This document shows, one piece after another, positions 8,216 to 19,071 of a DNA stretch of 64,000 bases (within the stretch, counting starts at the first letter, position 1; every line of letters begins with the position of its first letter). The stretch lies in contig JABSRT010000001.1 of the NCBI GenBank assembly GCA_013214945.1, positions 1 to 64,000 on the forward strand, read 5' to 3'. This DNA comes from Gammaproteobacteria bacterium (GTDB taxonomy: Bacteria > Pseudomonadota > Gammaproteobacteria > Enterobacterales > Psychrobiaceae). The notes under the pieces are model-generated. The model saw only the letters and a list, made by a program, of their open reading frames with translations. It was not told where the DNA came from and searched no databases. Position numbers and translations under genes: made by a program.

Positions 8216-8459
8216 GATATAAATAACAACCCAATGGCACTAACATTAGCGCGTTAAATATAATCATTAACCACAGAAAAAAACCGGCAGCTGTCGTTAA
8301 TATGTTGAGCCAACCCAAAAGAGAAAACAGTATTAACAGATATCCAGCGTAACGACATTTTTTATTGAGCGGCTTGACCATGATTTTTTGATGTTTATTG
8401 GTTAAATATACAATTAAAACCCCAAAAACAACGAGTGTAACTAAAGCTATCTTGAACAT
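8190..8459 (-). CDS. DUF3325-like small membrane protein (iron module 2)
   Basis: The product has 89 residues and three helices, with NKHQKIMVKPLNKKCR after the first. The same position in the operon, size and a shared HQK segment tie it to the 644-967 protein of module 1. It is the promoter-proximal gene of the minus-strand operon and faces the TonB receptor across a shared control region. Confidence 0.6.
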   Translation of the reverse strand: MFKIALVTLVVFGVLIVYLTNKHQKIMVKPLNKKCRYAGYLLILFSLLGWLNILTTAAGFFLWLMIIFNALMLVPLGCYLYRGYAANAS

Positions 8460-8535
8460 TTCTCTCTCTATAGTGCTAATTTAAAACAAAATTAAGAGTG
8501 TAATTATCGTAGCAAATCAACCTTGAGTCAATGCT

Positions 8536-8554
8536 AATCATGGTGATAATGATT
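8536..8554. promoter_or_regulatory. Candidate Fur box between divergent iron genes
   Basis: The 19-base stretch AATCATGGTGATAATGATT has inverted ends AATCAT/ATGATT and an embedded GATAATGATT, close to the Fur consensus. It lies in the 192-bp space between iron module 2 and the TonB receptor and could control both. Confidence 0.6.
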
Positions 8555-8651
8555 CGTAATTGCGATCTGTCTGCGTCTGTGTTACTTTCGCCGCCTTATT
8601 AGAGTATTCATCAATAATTCTGCCAAAATTAAGTGGCTAGAGAAGGAACCT

Positions 8652-10742
8652 ATGAAGCGACAAAATTTCAAAATGAACCTGATTGTCAGCGCAATGTTGC
8701 CGGCCTTAGCCAGCGCAAGCGTATTAGCACAAAGCACTCAACCCTCATCACAATCGGTAGCATCACATTCTATAGCCTCACAGTCGATAGAAAATATTAT
8801 GGTGATCGGTGAAAAAACCCAGCGTTCATTAAAAGACACCAGCGCGTCAGTCTCTGTTATTACTGAACAAGACTTAAAATCATTGCAGCATTTAACGGTG
8901 TCGGATGCAATTTCAGGTATTGCGAATCTCGTGGTGTTATCCGGATCTGTTCCTGATATTCGTGGTGTTTCGGGAAATGGTGGCGCAACGGGATTTAATT
9001 CATTCAGTGGTGGTGCTAAAGCACGTGTATCAACGTTAATCGACGGGGTATCAGAACCATTTATTGCAGATTTAACCGGTGATTCGGGGATCTGGGACAT
9101 TGAGCAAATTGAAGTGTTTCGTGGCCCACAATCGACCAGCAATGGTCGAAATAGCATTGGTGGTTCAGTTTATATTAAAACAAAAGATCCTACTTTTGAT
9201 TTAGAAGGCGCAGCCCGAGTCGGTTTACGCAACAAAAGAAACTATCTTGATACTTCATTAATGCTTAACGTGCCACTGATTGATGACCAATTAGCGATTA
9301 GGTTAACAGGTCAAAAACTCGATGGTGACACCGTCAACAAAGGCATAGTTTATGATAGTAATCCTGTCTCGTTTGACCAAAATGAAGTAAAAACGACGCG
9401 TTTAAAAGCTAAGGTGTTGTGGCAGCCTGCGGCCATTGAAAATTTATCGCTGTTGCTAACGCATTCGACCAACCATGAGCAAGGCGATACTGGGCGTAAC
9501 TACTTTACCGCTGATGATCCGTGGAATTATATTCCGGTGACACAGCGTTATATGGATACCGATTCAGCAACCACCAGTGTTAAAGTCGACTATGTGATCA
9601 ATGATGCGGTATCAATTGATGTACTTGCCTCCTACATGCGTTTTGATTGGGGTTTTGATACCTACGAAAAACTATCGACTAGTGAAACCGCGGTCGTTAT
9701 GGCACAAACAGCCAAATCAATCGATGCCAAGCTAAATTTCGGCTTAAATAGCGAGCTAGTGAGTGGTTTTGTCGGGCTTGCATATTTTGAGCGTCAACAA
9801 GACTTTAATAGTAGTGGTGCCACAATATACCAAGGTGCCGATACTAGCGACTCGAAAGCAATCTATGGTGAAGTGAGTTATACAATTAACGATTTATGGC
9901 GCCTCACCGCTGGAGCCAGAGTTGAAAAAGAAAGCCAATTACGCGACTTTTCAATGCTAGTGCGTGGCAGTACAGTGCAATCTCAACTCGACCAAGACAA
10001 AACTATTCGTTTGCCTAAATTAGTTGTGCAATATGCGCTATCCGATGATACGACCTTAGCACTAAGCGCGCGTCGTGGTTACAATTCTGCTGGTGGAGCA
10101 TTCTCATTTACGACCAGTGAATATTATTACTACGATGAAGAAACAGTTAATACTTATGAATTTAGCACCCGTAGTAGCTTCGCAAATGGTGATATTAGTC
10201 TAAGCAGCAATCTATTTTACAATGATTATGACGGCTACCAAGCGGTCAATTCAAACAGTATTATCGTCAATATAGACAAGGCAGTGACTTACGGGCTAGA
10301 GACTGAAATTTCAGCAATGTTGACTACAGACTTCCAACTAAAAGCTGGTGTAGGTTTATTGCACAGCGAAATCAAAGATGCAGGTAGCGACTATGCAGAT
10401 GCCCAAGGTAATGAGCTAAATTCAGCGCCTTCATTTACCGCGAGCCTTGGCGGTACGTATTGGTTAAATGATAAGGTTGATATTGGCATTTCCACCAACT
10501 ACGTGGGTCACTACTACGGTGATTTTATCAATAATGCAGAACGTGAGGCTGGTGGTTACTTGTTAACGAGATTAAAAGTTAATTACCAGACCGACAGTCT
10601 GCTTATTAGTGCCTTTGTCAATAATGCATTCGACAAACAGGCGATTACATCTGCCGAACCTGCTGGTGGACGTTATCCTGACGGTTATGCGGGAATTGTA
10701 GACGCCAGAAATTTCGGCGCTTCGATTACGTACAACTTTTAA
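8652..10742 (+). CDS. TonB-dependent outer-membrane receptor, probably for a ferric siderophore
   Basis: The 696-residue protein has a signal peptide of about 26 residues (cleavage after SASVLAQ) and a TonB-box-like ENIMVIGEK near residue 47. The plug domain follows (SVITEQDLKSLQ, then VFRGPQSTSNGRNSIGG). A 22-strand-type barrel ends in the aromatic SITYNF that outer-membrane assembly requires. AAGGAA precedes the ATG. The neighbouring PepSY modules and Fur-like site argue for ferric-siderophore import. The particular siderophore cannot be read from sequence. Confidence 0.85.
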   Translation: MKRQNFKMNLIVSAMLPALASASVLAQSTQPSSQSVASHSIASQSIENIMVIGEKTQRSLKDTSASVSVITEQDLKSLQHLTVSDAISGIANLVVLSGSVPDIRGVSGNGGATGFNSFSGGAKARVSTLIDGVSEPFIADLTGDSGIWDIEQIEVFRGPQSTSNGRNSIGGSVYIKTKDPTFDLEGAARVGLRNKRNYLDTSLMLNVPLIDDQLAIRLTGQKLDGDTVNKGIVYDSNPVSFDQNEVKTTRLKAKVLWQPAAIENLSLLLTHSTNHEQGDTGRNYFTADDPWNYIPVTQRYMDTDSATTSVKVDYVINDAVSIDVLASYMRFDWGFDTYEKLSTSETAVVMAQTAKSIDAKLNFGLNSELVSGFVGLAYFERQQDFNSSGATIYQGADTSDSKAIYGEVSYTINDLWRLTAGARVEKESQLRDFSMLVRGSTVQSQLDQDKTIRLPKLVVQYALSDDTTLALSARRGYNSAGGAFSFTTSEYYYYDEETVNTYEFSTRSSFANGDISLSSNLFYNDYDGYQAVNSNSIIVNIDKAVTYGLETEISAMLTTDFQLKAGVGLLHSEIKDAGSDYADAQGNELNSAPSFTASLGGTYWLNDKVDIGISTNYVGHYYGDFINNAEREAGGYLLTRLKVNYQTDSLLISAFVNNAFDKQAITSAEPAGGRYPDGYAGIVDARNFGASITYNF

Positions 10743-11518
10743 ATAATTAGCGGCGGTGATAATCACTACAAATTATAGTAACTGCCAATGATAAATACGG
10801 TCGATGATAGGTCGTCGATGGTAGGTGTAATGCCTACCATCGACAGATTGTTAAAGCAGCATCGTCTATTGGCCAAATACCCATCGCAAGATATTAAAAT
10901 TGAGTAGCAAGTTTAAAATAGACAGAGCACATGCTGTGATCAACGACCGTCTTTTCTCGCCAGCAACTAAAACAACAAACTGCTTAACTTAAGCATTCTT
11001 TTAAGCACTATTTTCAGCATGCTCTTAAACATTCTCTTAGTCATGGTTATTAAATTGCATTTTTTTGCATTATGATCGGGTGAAAACCTTAGCATCATAA
11101 TTATTCTATTCTTCTGATCATGACGTTAATATTTTGGCGAAATTGGCCATATTGATCATTTATTTAAGCTTTCTGGTCAAAATACTAAGGTATAAACCCT
11201 TTGTTTTCATTGGGCTACAACACTAAGTTCGCTGATAATCTGCGAACTTGGTCAAAAATTGCTAATAAAAACCTCAATAATAGCAAAGTTGGATGGTAGC
11301 TCTCGTTTTTTGAGTTTTTCTAATGAAAAAGTCGTACAAAAGTCACAAATAAACTGGCCTAAAATCATATTTAGGTGACGGGTGTCACACTTATGGTGAC
11401 TGATCGCAGTAATTACATTACTTCGGGGAACTTAATCGCTAGAATGCGCCGCATAAACGAGGGGTCGAACTTTTCGGCTGATTTGTTTATCTAAATATAA
11501 CAAAATATGAGAGTCCCC
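10743..11518. other. 776-bp intergenic region, tsx upstream region
   Basis: No gene was seen on either strand. It holds a hairpin at 10814-10844 and, near 11373-11395, GGTGACGGGTGTCACAC followed by a second GGTGAC, which loosely resembles CRP half-sites. Tsx genes in enterobacteria are CRP/CytR controlled, but the match here is weak. Confidence 0.4.
10814..10844. other. 12-bp perfect stem-loop after the TonB receptor gene
   Basis: GTCGATGGTAGG pairs with CCTACCATCGAC around a 7-base loop. It lies 72 bases after the receptor stop but has no T tract, so it may be a 3'-end stabiliser or a factor-dependent termination element. Confidence 0.5.
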
Positions 11519-12334
11519 ATGCGCAAATCCCTTATAGCTTTATCTGCTTTGGCAGCCACGGCAATGCCGACATTCGCTGCTGATTATTCAGATGGCGATA
11601 TTCACAAAAATGATTACAAATGGATGCAGTTTAACCTCATGTATTCAATCAACGAAGCACCTCGTGCTGCAGATGCTGATAGTAATGTTCATGATTTTCT
11701 TGAAATGGAATTTGGCGGTCGCTCAGGGATTTTTGACCTTTACGGTTATGTCGATATCTTTAATTTAGCAGATCGAGATAACTCTGATAAATCAGATGCA
11801 ACTGGCGCAGCAAAAAGCTTCATGAAATTTGCGCCAAGAATGTCTATTGACGCTTTAACCGGTAAAGACTTATCAATTGGTGCAATTAAAGAAGTATACG
11901 TTGCAACCCTATTTAGCTGGGGCGGCGGTGCCAATGATAATGTAAACAACGCTTTTGTTGGTTTAGGCGCAGATGTAATGGTGCCTTGGTTTGGTAAAGT
12001 TGGCGTTAATACTTACGCACTTTACGACATGAACAAAAAAGATTGGAATGGTTACCAAGCATCAGTTAACTGGTTTAAGCCATTTTTCTTCTTTGAAAAT
12101 AAATCGTTTATCTCTTACCAAGGTTACATCGATTGGCAGTTTGGCATGAGAGAATCTATGGGAGCTGGCGTAAGCGATGGCGGCGCAATGTATAACGGTA
12201 TTCATTGGCATTCAAACCAATACTCAGTAGGTTACGGTCTTAAGACTTACAAAAACATCTACGGTATCCAAGATTCTTCTGGTTTTGTATCAACAGGATT
12301 TAGTCACTTCCTAACAGCTGCTTACAAGTTCTAA
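11519..12334 (+). CDS. tsx: Tsx-like nucleoside-specific outer-membrane channel
   Basis: The 271-residue precursor has signal peptide MRKSLIALSALAATAMPTFA, cleaved before ADYSDGDIHKNDYKWMQFNLMYS. The Trp/Tyr-rich start, the DFLEMEFGGRSGIFDLYGYVD segment and the C-terminal aromatic KF are typical of Tsx/OmpK 12-stranded channels that pass nucleosides. The ATG at 11519 is chosen over 11507 because GAGAG precedes it and the signal peptide then begins normally. It is single, with its own terminator. Confidence 0.85.
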   Translation: MRKSLIALSALAATAMPTFAADYSDGDIHKNDYKWMQFNLMYSINEAPRAADADSNVHDFLEMEFGGRSGIFDLYGYVDIFNLADRDNSDKSDATGAAKSFMKFAPRMSIDALTGKDLSIGAIKEVYVATLFSWGGGANDNVNNAFVGLGADVMVPWFGKVGVNTYALYDMNKKDWNGYQASVNWFKPFFFFENKSFISYQGYIDWQFGMRESMGAGVSDGGAMYNGIHWHSNQYSVGYGLKTYKNIYGIQDSSGFVSTGFSHFLTAAYKF

Positions 12335-12363
12335 ATTGAACGCCTAAGTTAGCCTGATGTAAA

Positions 12364-12395
12364 AATAAAGCCCGCTAGTGATAGCGGGCTTTATT
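12364..12395. terminator. Bidirectional intrinsic terminator between tsx and pntB
   Basis: AATAAAGCCCGCT pairs over 13 bp with AGCGGGCTTTATT around a 6-base loop. Placed between two converging genes, with T-rich arms both ways. Confidence 0.9.
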
Positions 12396-12416
12396 GTATC
12401 TAGCATAAAAATAAAG

Positions 12417-13790
12417 TTACATAGCCTTTAAAATCTGCTCAACACTTTCTTTGGCATCGCCAAATAACATCTTGGTATTTTCTTTGAAGAATAGTGGATT
12501 TTGGACCCCAGCATAGCCTGTTGCCATGCCACGTTTAAACACGATAACATTTTTTGCATGCCACACTTCAAGAATCGGCATGCCAGCAATAGGGCTGCCC
12601 GGATCTTTAGCCGCCGGATTAACCGTGTCGTTCGCACCAATCACCAAGACTGTATCGGTCTCGCTAAAATCATCATTAATCTCATCCATTTCCATCACTA
12701 TATCGTACGGAACCTTAGCCTCTGCTAATAACACATTCATGTGCCCAGGTAAGCGACCCGCAACAGGGTGAATGCCAAAACGTACCTTAATGCCACGCTC
12801 ACGCAACTTCTGGGTGATTTCATGAACAGGATATTGCGCTTGAGCAACCGCTAAGCCATAACCCGGCGTAATAATAACGCTGGTTGAATCCAACAATAGC
12901 TCAGCTACCTCTTGTGCCGTGGTCGGGAAATGAACCCCTTGCTCTTCATCGCCAGTGCTTGCGACGGCGTCGTTACCAAAACCACCGGCAATCACCGAAA
13001 TAAATGAACGATTCATTGCACGGCACATAATGTAACTTAAAATAGCACCAGACGAGCCCACTAAAGCGCCCGTGACAATCAGCAAATCATTAGCCAACAT
13101 AAATCCGGCCGCCGCCGCTGCCCAACCAGAATATGAGTTAAGCATTGATACCACCACTGGCATATCGGCACCACCAATCGATGCGACTAAATGATAACCA
13201 AAAGCTAAGGCAATAATGGTCATTACTATCAGCGCCGCGGTAGAACCACCTTGCTGGACAAAAGTCACCAGCAACCAGGCCGATACGATCAGCGCTGCTA
13301 AGTTCATTTTATGACGATGAGGTAACATCAGTGCCGTTGAACTGACTAAACCACGTAACTTGGCAAAAGCGACAATTGAACCAGTAAAAGTAACCGCGCC
13401 GATAAACACCCCCAAGAATACCTCGACTAGGTGAATGTTTTTGATCGCGCCAACCATTACCTCATGATCAATATAGCTGTTATAACCCACTAATACTGCG
13501 GCTAAACCAACGAAGCTATGTAAAATCGCAACCAGTTCAGGCATTTGGGTCATTTCAACTTTTTGCGCCAATTGCCAGCCAATACCACCGCCGACAATCA
13601 TTGCAATAATAATAAAGACCACCCCTTCAACCGACGGACTAAGTAAGGTCGCGATTAACGCAATGGCCATGCCTGCTATGCCGGCATAACATCCTTGTTG
13701 CGCTGTTTGTTGTTTGGACAATCCTGCCAAGCTCATAATAAAGAGCAGCGCCGCAACAACATAAGCGGCAGAAACTAAACCTTGTGACAT
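12417..13790 (-). CDS. pntB: NAD(P) transhydrogenase subunit beta
   Basis: The 457-residue protein has eight or nine N-terminal helices forming part of the proton channel. The C-terminal NADP-binding domain carries [45 protein letters not shown] and [10 protein letters not shown], all PntB signatures. With PntA it couples proton entry to hydride transfer from NADH to NADP in the inner membrane. It lies 11 bases after pntA, the usual operon order. Confidence 0.97.
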   Translation of the reverse strand: MSQGLVSAAYVVAALLFIMSLAGLSKQQTAQQGCYAGIAGMAIALIATLLSPSVEGVVFIIIAMIVGGGIGWQLAQKVEMTQMPELVAILHSFVGLAAVLVGYNSYIDHEVMVGAIKNIHLVEVFLGVFIGAVTFTGSIVAFAKLRGLVSSTALMLPHRHKMNLAALIVSAWLLVTFVQQGGSTAALIVMTIIALAFGYHLVASIGGADMPVVVSMLNSYSGWAAAAAGFMLANDLLIVTGALVGSSGAILSYIMCRAMNRSFISVIAGGFGNDAVASTGDEEQGVHFPTTAQEVAELLLDSTSVIITPGYGLAVAQAQYPVHEITQKLRERGIKVRFGIHPVAGRLPGHMNVLLAEAKVPYDIVMEMDEINDDFSETDTVLVIGANDTVNPAAKDPGSPIAGMPILEVWHAKNVIVFKRGMATGYAGVQNPLFFKENTKMLFGDAKESVEQILKAM

Positions 13791-13801
13791 TATAATTATC
13801 C

Positions 13802-15352
13802 TTATCTTTGAAACATTTTTAACATACGTTTGGTTACCGCAAAACCACCCACGACATTAATTGTGGCGATTAATGTGGCAAAAAGAGCCAACACCGTCAC
13901 CAAAATACTGTCACTAGAGACCTGAACTAAAGCGCCAACAATAATAATGCCAGAGATAGCATTCGTAACACTCATTAGAGGAGTGTGCAGAGAGTGGCTA
14001 ACATTCCAAACCACGTAATAACCAATCACACAGGTTAAGACAAACACCGTGAAATGAGACAAAAACTCTGCTGGGGCATAATTAGCGATGGCAGCAAAAC
14101 CAGCCAGACCCGCCGCTACCAAGCCATATTTGAGCGTTTTTGACATTTCTTTTTTAGCTGGTAATTCGGCAAGTTCTGGGGTCGCGCTTTGAGTTGGCGC
14201 AGCACTGACCTGGATCGGTGGCGCTGGCCAAGTAATTTCACCGGCTTTTACCACTGTAATACCACGCACAACGACGTCGTCAAAATCGATGGTAATTTCG
14301 CCGTCTTTCTCTGGAGTTAGTAATTTAAGCAGGTTGAGCAAGTTGGTACTGTACAGTTGTGACGATTGTGCAGGTAAACGGCCGGGTAAATCGGTGTAAC
14401 CAATAACGGCGACATTATTCTCAGTGGTAAAAACTTCACCAGAGACACAATATTCACAATTACCGCCATTGGCCGCCGCGAGATCAACAATCACACTGCC
14501 AGGTTTCATCGAATCAACCATTTCTTTGGTGATAAGTTTAGGGGCAGGGCGACCGGGAATAAGCGCGGTGGTAATAATAATATCGACATCTTTTGCTTGC
14601 TCGGCAAACAGTGCCATTTCAGCGTCGATAAACTCTTTGCTCATCACCTTGGCATAACCATCACCTGAACCAGACTCTTCATCAAATTCAAGTTCTAAAA
14701 ATTCTGCGCCCATTGAATTGATTTGTTCTTTAACCTCGGGCCGGGTATCAAAGGCGCGGACTATCGCGCCAAGACTGCCTGCTGCGCCAATGGCTGACAG
14801 GCCTGCGACACCCGCACCAATCACCAGTACTTTGGCGGGGGGCACTTTGCCTGCCGCGGTAATTTGACCGGTAAAGAAACGGCCAAATTGATGCGCTGCC
14901 TCTACGACGGCGCGATAACCGCCGATATTGGCCATTGAACTTAACGCGTCAAGTGACTGTGAACGTGACATGCGCGGCACACTGTCCATTGCCATGACAT
15001 TGATGTTGCGCTCGGCCAGTTTGGCTAATAACGCTTCATTTTGGGCTGGCCAAATAAAACTGATTAGCGTGGCATTGGCTTTGAGCAACTCGACTTCATT
15101 AATCGTATTGTCACTGCCGTCGGTTGGGGCATTGACCTTTAAGATAATGTCACTGTCAAAGGCTTTATCTTGACTAAAAACAATCGATGCACCAGCGTCG
15201 ATATACGCTTGGTCTGTAAAATTTGATTTTGTACCCGCGTTGGTTTCTATTGCGACATCAAAACCAAGTTTGATTAATTGTGCCACTGTTTTTGGTGTGG
15301 CGGCGACCCGTGTTTCACCACTTAGGGTCTCTAATGGTACTCCAACTAACAT
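13802..15352 (-). CDS. pntA: NAD(P) transhydrogenase subunit alpha
   Basis: The 516-residue product begins [23 protein letters not shown]. The ATG at 15352 (GAGGGA upstream) is chosen over 15370 because family members start at this point. The NAD-binding domain (about 1-380) includes [23 protein letters not shown] and [21 protein letters not shown] Pro/Ala-rich linker and four C-terminal helices follow, ending in the RMLKMFQR tail seen in single-chain PntA proteins. It is the first gene of the pntAB operon. Confidence 0.97.
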   Translation of the reverse strand: MLVGVPLETLSGETRVAATPKTVAQLIKLGFDVAIETNAGTKSNFTDQAYIDAGASIVFSQDKAFDSDIILKVNAPTDGSDNTINEVELLKANATLISFIWPAQNEALLAKLAERNINVMAMDSVPRMSRSQSLDALSSMANIGGYRAVVEAAHQFGRFFTGQITAAGKVPPAKVLVIGAGVAGLSAIGAAGSLGAIVRAFDTRPEVKEQINSMGAEFLELEFDEESGSGDGYAKVMSKEFIDAEMALFAEQAKDVDIIITTALIPGRPAPKLITKEMVDSMKPGSVIVDLAAANGGNCEYCVSGEVFTTENNVAVIGYTDLPGRLPAQSSQLYSTNLLNLLKLLTPEKDGEITIDFDDVVVRGITVVKAGEITWPAPPIQVSAAPTQSATPELAELPAKKEMSKTLKYGLVAAGLAGFAAIANYAPAEFLSHFTVFVLTCVIGYYVVWNVSHSLHTPLMSVTNAISGIIIVGALVQVSSDSILVTVLALFATLIATINVVGGFAVTKRMLKMFQR

Positions 15353-15606
15353 AATTATCCCTCGTAACATTCAAACAAATGTATTAAACGTATTAATAAT
15401 AATCAAACTAAATCTTATATTGATAATTTTTTATACAAATGTCGAGTATTTATTTAGCTGATTCTGATGTGTTTATTAATAAAAAAGTATAAAGAATTGG
15501 GGTAATTGATCGTAATAGGTCGTGGGTTGGCATTAAAGTTGAGGTGATTCGTTTGGTGGCTAGGTGTAATTAATCTGAGGGAGTAAAGGGCTGAAAGGGG
15601 TAATAA

Positions 15607-15640
15607 AATAACGGCGCTTGAATAAATCAGCGCCGTTATT
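15607..15640. terminator. Intrinsic terminator after the NSS transporter gene
   Basis: AATAACGGCGCT pairs over 12 bp with AGCGCCGTTATT around a 10-base loop. It lies 21 bases beyond the minus-strand stop at 15661, with T-rich arms. Confidence 0.8.
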
Positions 15641-15660
15641 GTTCATTAAGAAATGTGTTG

Positions 15661-17007
15661 TTAGAACGAAGCAGCAAAGACCGCGCCGATTGCTAACGGA
15701 CAAACTACTTTAGTATACCAAGGCCAAATTTTCCAAAATAGCGAATGTTCTACCTGTTCATTACCTTGTTTTAGCTCGGCTAAGATAGAAGAACGATGCC
15801 AAATCCAACCAACAAAGATACAGCATAACATGCCAATAATTGGTTGGCCGTACTTGGTCGTAATAGCAATGACTAAACCAAATAATTCACCAAAATTAAA
15901 GATGATCACTAAGCTGATAACAAAAATTGCAGTGCCAGTTAACACTGTCGCTAGTTTACGCTCCATGCCAAAACGCTCAACACAGTATGAAACCGGTGCT
16001 TCAAGCATCGAAATTGATGAGGTTAGTGCGGCAATCGACATTAAGCAAAAGAATGCAAAAGCGACGAAGTAACCAACTGTGCCCATGCTGTCAAACAGGC
16101 TTGGCAACACGGTAAATACCAAGGTGTCGCCAGAAAGCAGAGAACCATCAGTGGCAAATATCTCAACACCTTGCGCTTGAGCGACATACATCGCTGGAAT
16201 AATTAATAAACCGGCTAAAAATGCAATAAAGACATCGATTAAGGTAACGTAGGCACCTAAAGTGACAATGTTTTCATTACGGCTAACATAAGAGCCATAT
16301 ATGATGATTACGCCTGTACCGAGTGACAGCGAAAAGAAGGCTTGGCCTAAGGCGCTAACGATAAGTTGAGTATCAAACAATTGTGAAAAGTCAGGAATTA
16401 AATACGCTTTAACGCCCTGCATTGCGCCTTCCAAGGTCATAACATAAGCCGTTAATGATACGAGCAATACCACCAATGCCGGCATTAAGCGTTTAGACCA
16501 CTTTTCGATACCATCGGCCACGCCTTGGCGAATAATTAAAATGGTTAAAGCACTAAAAATAGCGGTAAAGATAATGTTACGTGGCACTGCGTGGCTCGTT
16601 AACCAGGTCGCGACTGATGTTGCGCCTACAGCTGAAGCAACGGGCTCAGCGGTATACGCTATCATCCAACCAGCAACGATAGAATAGAAACTCATTAGCA
16701 GACCAGCACACAAGATGCCGGAAAAACCAACCACAAAAGCGAATTTAGCTTGGGCTGGAGTATTTGACATTTTTGTTAATGATGTAACCGCATTAGCTTG
16801 ACCATAACGGCCAATTAATAATTCAGCCATAAAAGCGGGATAAGCTAAGCAAAACGCTAATACTAAATACATTAGGACAAAGGCGGCGCCGCCATTTTGT
16901 GCTGCTTGGGTTGGAAACCCCCAAATATTGCCTAAACCGACCGCTGAACCGGCCGCCGCTAAAATAAAACCTAAGCGGGAATTGAACATACCTCTAGTGG
17001 AACTCAT
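15661..17007 (-). CDS. Neurotransmitter:sodium symporter (NSS) family transporter
   Basis: The 448-residue inner-membrane protein has about eleven helices. The ATG at 17007 has AGGAAAAG upstream and gives the normal family start MSSTRGMFNSRLGFILAAAGSAVGLGNIWGFP. That motif lines the sodium and substrate sites in LeuT-fold symporters; the residue corresponding to the LeuT gating arginine (RFP) is Gly here (GFP). It probably takes up an amino acid or related amine using the sodium gradient; the substrate is unknown. It is single, with its own terminator. Confidence 0.88.
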   Translation of the reverse strand: MSSTRGMFNSRLGFILAAAGSAVGLGNIWGFPTQAAQNGGAAFVLMYLVLAFCLAYPAFMAELLIGRYGQANAVTSLTKMSNTPAQAKFAFVVGFSGILCAGLLMSFYSIVAGWMIAYTAEPVASAVGATSVATWLTSHAVPRNIIFTAIFSALTILIIRQGVADGIEKWSKRLMPALVVLLVSLTAYVMTLEGAMQGVKAYLIPDFSQLFDTQLIVSALGQAFFSLSLGTGVIIIYGSYVSRNENIVTLGAYVTLIDVFIAFLAGLLIIPAMYVAQAQGVEIFATDGSLLSGDTLVFTVLPSLFDSMGTVGYFVAFAFFCLMSIAALTSSISMLEAPVSYCVERFGMERKLATVLTGTAIFVISLVIIFNFGELFGLVIAITTKYGQPIIGMLCCIFVGWIWHRSSILAELKQGNEQVEHSLFWKIWPWYTKVVCPLAIGAVFAASF

Positions 17008-17287
17008 TGTGATTTCTTTTCCTGTTGGTGATAATTTAACCCAAGGTTTGTTCAAGATTGTTCGGCATGTTAAAAACTTAACCTCGCGGCCAAATATTTA
17101 ACATAACCATAACAATATTGCATTGAGTTATTCAAATTTATAGATAGAGTTTATCAAACAAATATATTCGTTTGCAGTAAGAAAATTACCGTTAACGACT
17201 GATCGTTTTATTTTTGCGCACCGAAAGAGGGCAAAGCAGGAAAGAAGGGCTAGATAGGTATTTTTAAGCTGGATTTATCAGGATATT

Positions 17288-17320
17288 GGCGCTAAGTAAC
17301 AACGATGAGCACTTAGCGCC
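17288..17320 (-). terminator. Hairpin after asd
   Basis: GGCGCTAAGT pairs with ACTTAGCGCC over 10 bp with a 13-base loop, 10 bases past the asd stop. The tract after it (AATATCC) is only weakly T-rich, so termination is plausible but not certain. Confidence 0.5.
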
Positions 17321-17329
17321 AGTAGGGTA

Positions 17330-18442
17330 TTAATCTTTTAGCAAAATATTTAACATTCTGCGCAATGGTTCAGCTGCGCCCCATAATAACTGATCGCCAA
17401 CGGTAAAGGCGCTGATGTATTCAGGCCCCATATTCAGTTTACGGATTCGCCCAACCGGCACACTTAAGGTACCAGTGACTTTGGCAGGTGTGAGTTCTTG
17501 TTCGCTGACGCCGCGCTCATTGGCAATAACTTTAACCCAAGGGTTATGCTTAGCCAAAATAGCTTCAATTTCTGCAACCGGTAAGTCTTGCTTAAGCTTA
17601 ATCGTAATGGCCTGGCTGTGACAACGCATTGAGCCAATGCGAACACATAAACCATCGATTGGCACTGGCGCGCTTTGAGTACCGAGAATTTTATTGGCTT
17701 CGGCTTGCGCTTTCCACTCTTCGCGAGTTTGGCCCGATGGTAATGGTGAGTCAATCCACGGAATAAGGCTGCCCGCTAGCGGTACCCCAAATTGATCAAC
17801 AGACACTTCACCACTGCGCATAAACTCAGAGACTTTACGGTCAATGTCTAAAATAGCTGAAGATGGCGATGCAAGTTCATCACTTACTACGTCGCGTATT
17901 TCACCCATTTGGTTTAGCAATTCACGCATATGTCGAGCACCGCCGCCAGACGCTGCTTGATAAGTCATTGGGCTAGCCCATTCAACTAAATCGTTAGCGA
18001 ACAGACCACCAAGTGCCATTAACATTAATGATACAGTACAGTTACCGCCGACATAGGTTTTTACGCCATCTTTAATGCCTTGCTCGATGGCATCTAAGTT
18101 AACAGGATCTAGGACAATGATACTGTCATCAGCCATGCGTAACGATGATGCGGCATCGATCCAATAACCTTGCCAGCCACTATCGCGTAATTTGTCATAG
18201 ACAGCCTTGGTATAATCACCACCTTGACAGCTGATAATAATGTCTTGTTGCGCTAAGGCTGAAATGTCGTGGGCATCTTGTAGGGTCGTGACTGGTTTTC
18301 CAATATCCGGACCTGCTTGCCCCGTTTGCGAGGTACTAAAAAAAACCGGTTCAATATTGTTAAAATCATTCTCTTGTTGCATTCTTTGCATTAATACTGA
18401 GCCGACCATGCCGCGCCAACCAACCAGACCTACTTTTTTCAT
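17330..18442 (-). CDS. asd: Aspartate-semialdehyde dehydrogenase
   Basis: The 370-residue product begins [21 protein letters not shown], with the NADP-binding GWRGMVGS loop. The catalytic cysteine is in [15 protein letters not shown] (about residue 134, as in E. coli Asd). [16 protein letters not shown] carries substrate-binding residues. It converts aspartyl phosphate to aspartate semialdehyde for lysine, methionine, threonine and cell-wall diaminopimelate. It is monocistronic. I looked for a lysine riboswitch upstream and did not recognise one. Confidence 0.97.
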   Translation of the reverse strand: MKKVGLVGWRGMVGSVLMQRMQQENDFNNIEPVFFSTSQTGQAGPDIGKPVTTLQDAHDISALAQQDIIISCQGGDYTKAVYDKLRDSGWQGYWIDAASSLRMADDSIIVLDPVNLDAIEQGIKDGVKTYVGGNCTVSLMLMALGGLFANDLVEWASPMTYQAASGGGARHMRELLNQMGEIRDVVSDELASPSSAILDIDRKVSEFMRSGEVSVDQFGVPLAGSLIPWIDSPLPSGQTREEWKAQAEANKILGTQSAPVPIDGLCVRIGSMRCHSQAITIKLKQDLPVAEIEAILAKHNPWVKVIANERGVSEQELTPAKVTGTLSVPVGRIRKLNMGPEYISAFTVGDQLLWGAAEPLRRMLNILLKD

Positions 18443-19029
18443 TACGCTTGTACTTCCTAAAGATGACTAATATAACCTGTGAGATTACCTGATTTATTTG
18501 CTAATCGTTAGTTTTATTTGACGCGAATTAGACTAAAGCCTTAGGTGTAAATGCACCGAGTAACGCCCTAAAGGTTACATACTGCTATTATTTTTTTTAC
18601 CGTGAAAAATACTGTTCTATGTAATGGAATGGGTAAAACTACCTTGCTGAGCTAGTGCCGGCATTTGAGCCTAAACCTAAGCTCGAACTAAGAGTTAAGC
18701 TTTAGCGCATATCGATAGGAAGCTTTTACAAAGCCGATACTTTGATAATGTTGGGGAGTTTATTCGGGCTATAAACAAGTCGTCATTTCAAGTTTCTTGC
18801 ATGTGCATACTTTTTGTAAGCTTGGCAGGTAACCAAAGATGAACAGTGACATCACACCAACTATTTGGTTATTTATTAGACAAGTCAAAGTGAGTTCGTT
18901 ACGCGCGGCGATATTAGCGATGGTGCTAGTTGCGCGAGCGGGACATCATAACCAAGTTGGTATCATAGTTTTTCATCGCAGGGGCATCGCACGATGTTGC
19001 TATTTTATGTCAACGTCCGGCATGTCGTA
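18443..19029. other. 587-bp intergenic region upstream of asd
   Basis: Contains the asd promoter region but no convincing gene. A 63-codon plus-strand frame at 18839-19030 lacks family resemblance and a good ribosome-binding site, and is left out. Confidence 0.5.
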
Positions 19030-19070
19030 ACTATCCGAATACTATCCTAATACTATCCGCTAACTATCCG
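19030..19070. repeat. 11-bp tandem repeat, ACTATCC-type x4
   Basis: Four copies of ACTATCC followed by a variable 4-base filler occur at exact 11-base spacing (starts 19030, 19041, 19052, 19063). The array abuts the stop codon of the broken DUF1059 gene. Confidence 0.9.
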
Positions 19071-19071
19071 T

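Noticed and set aside
18443-18840. Lysine riboswitch upstream of asd
   Set aside because: I could not recognise the L-box core motifs or pairing in the leader.
18839-19030. Plus-strand 63-codon gene
   Set aside because: No family resemblance, no ribosome-binding site, and composition unlike neighbouring genes.
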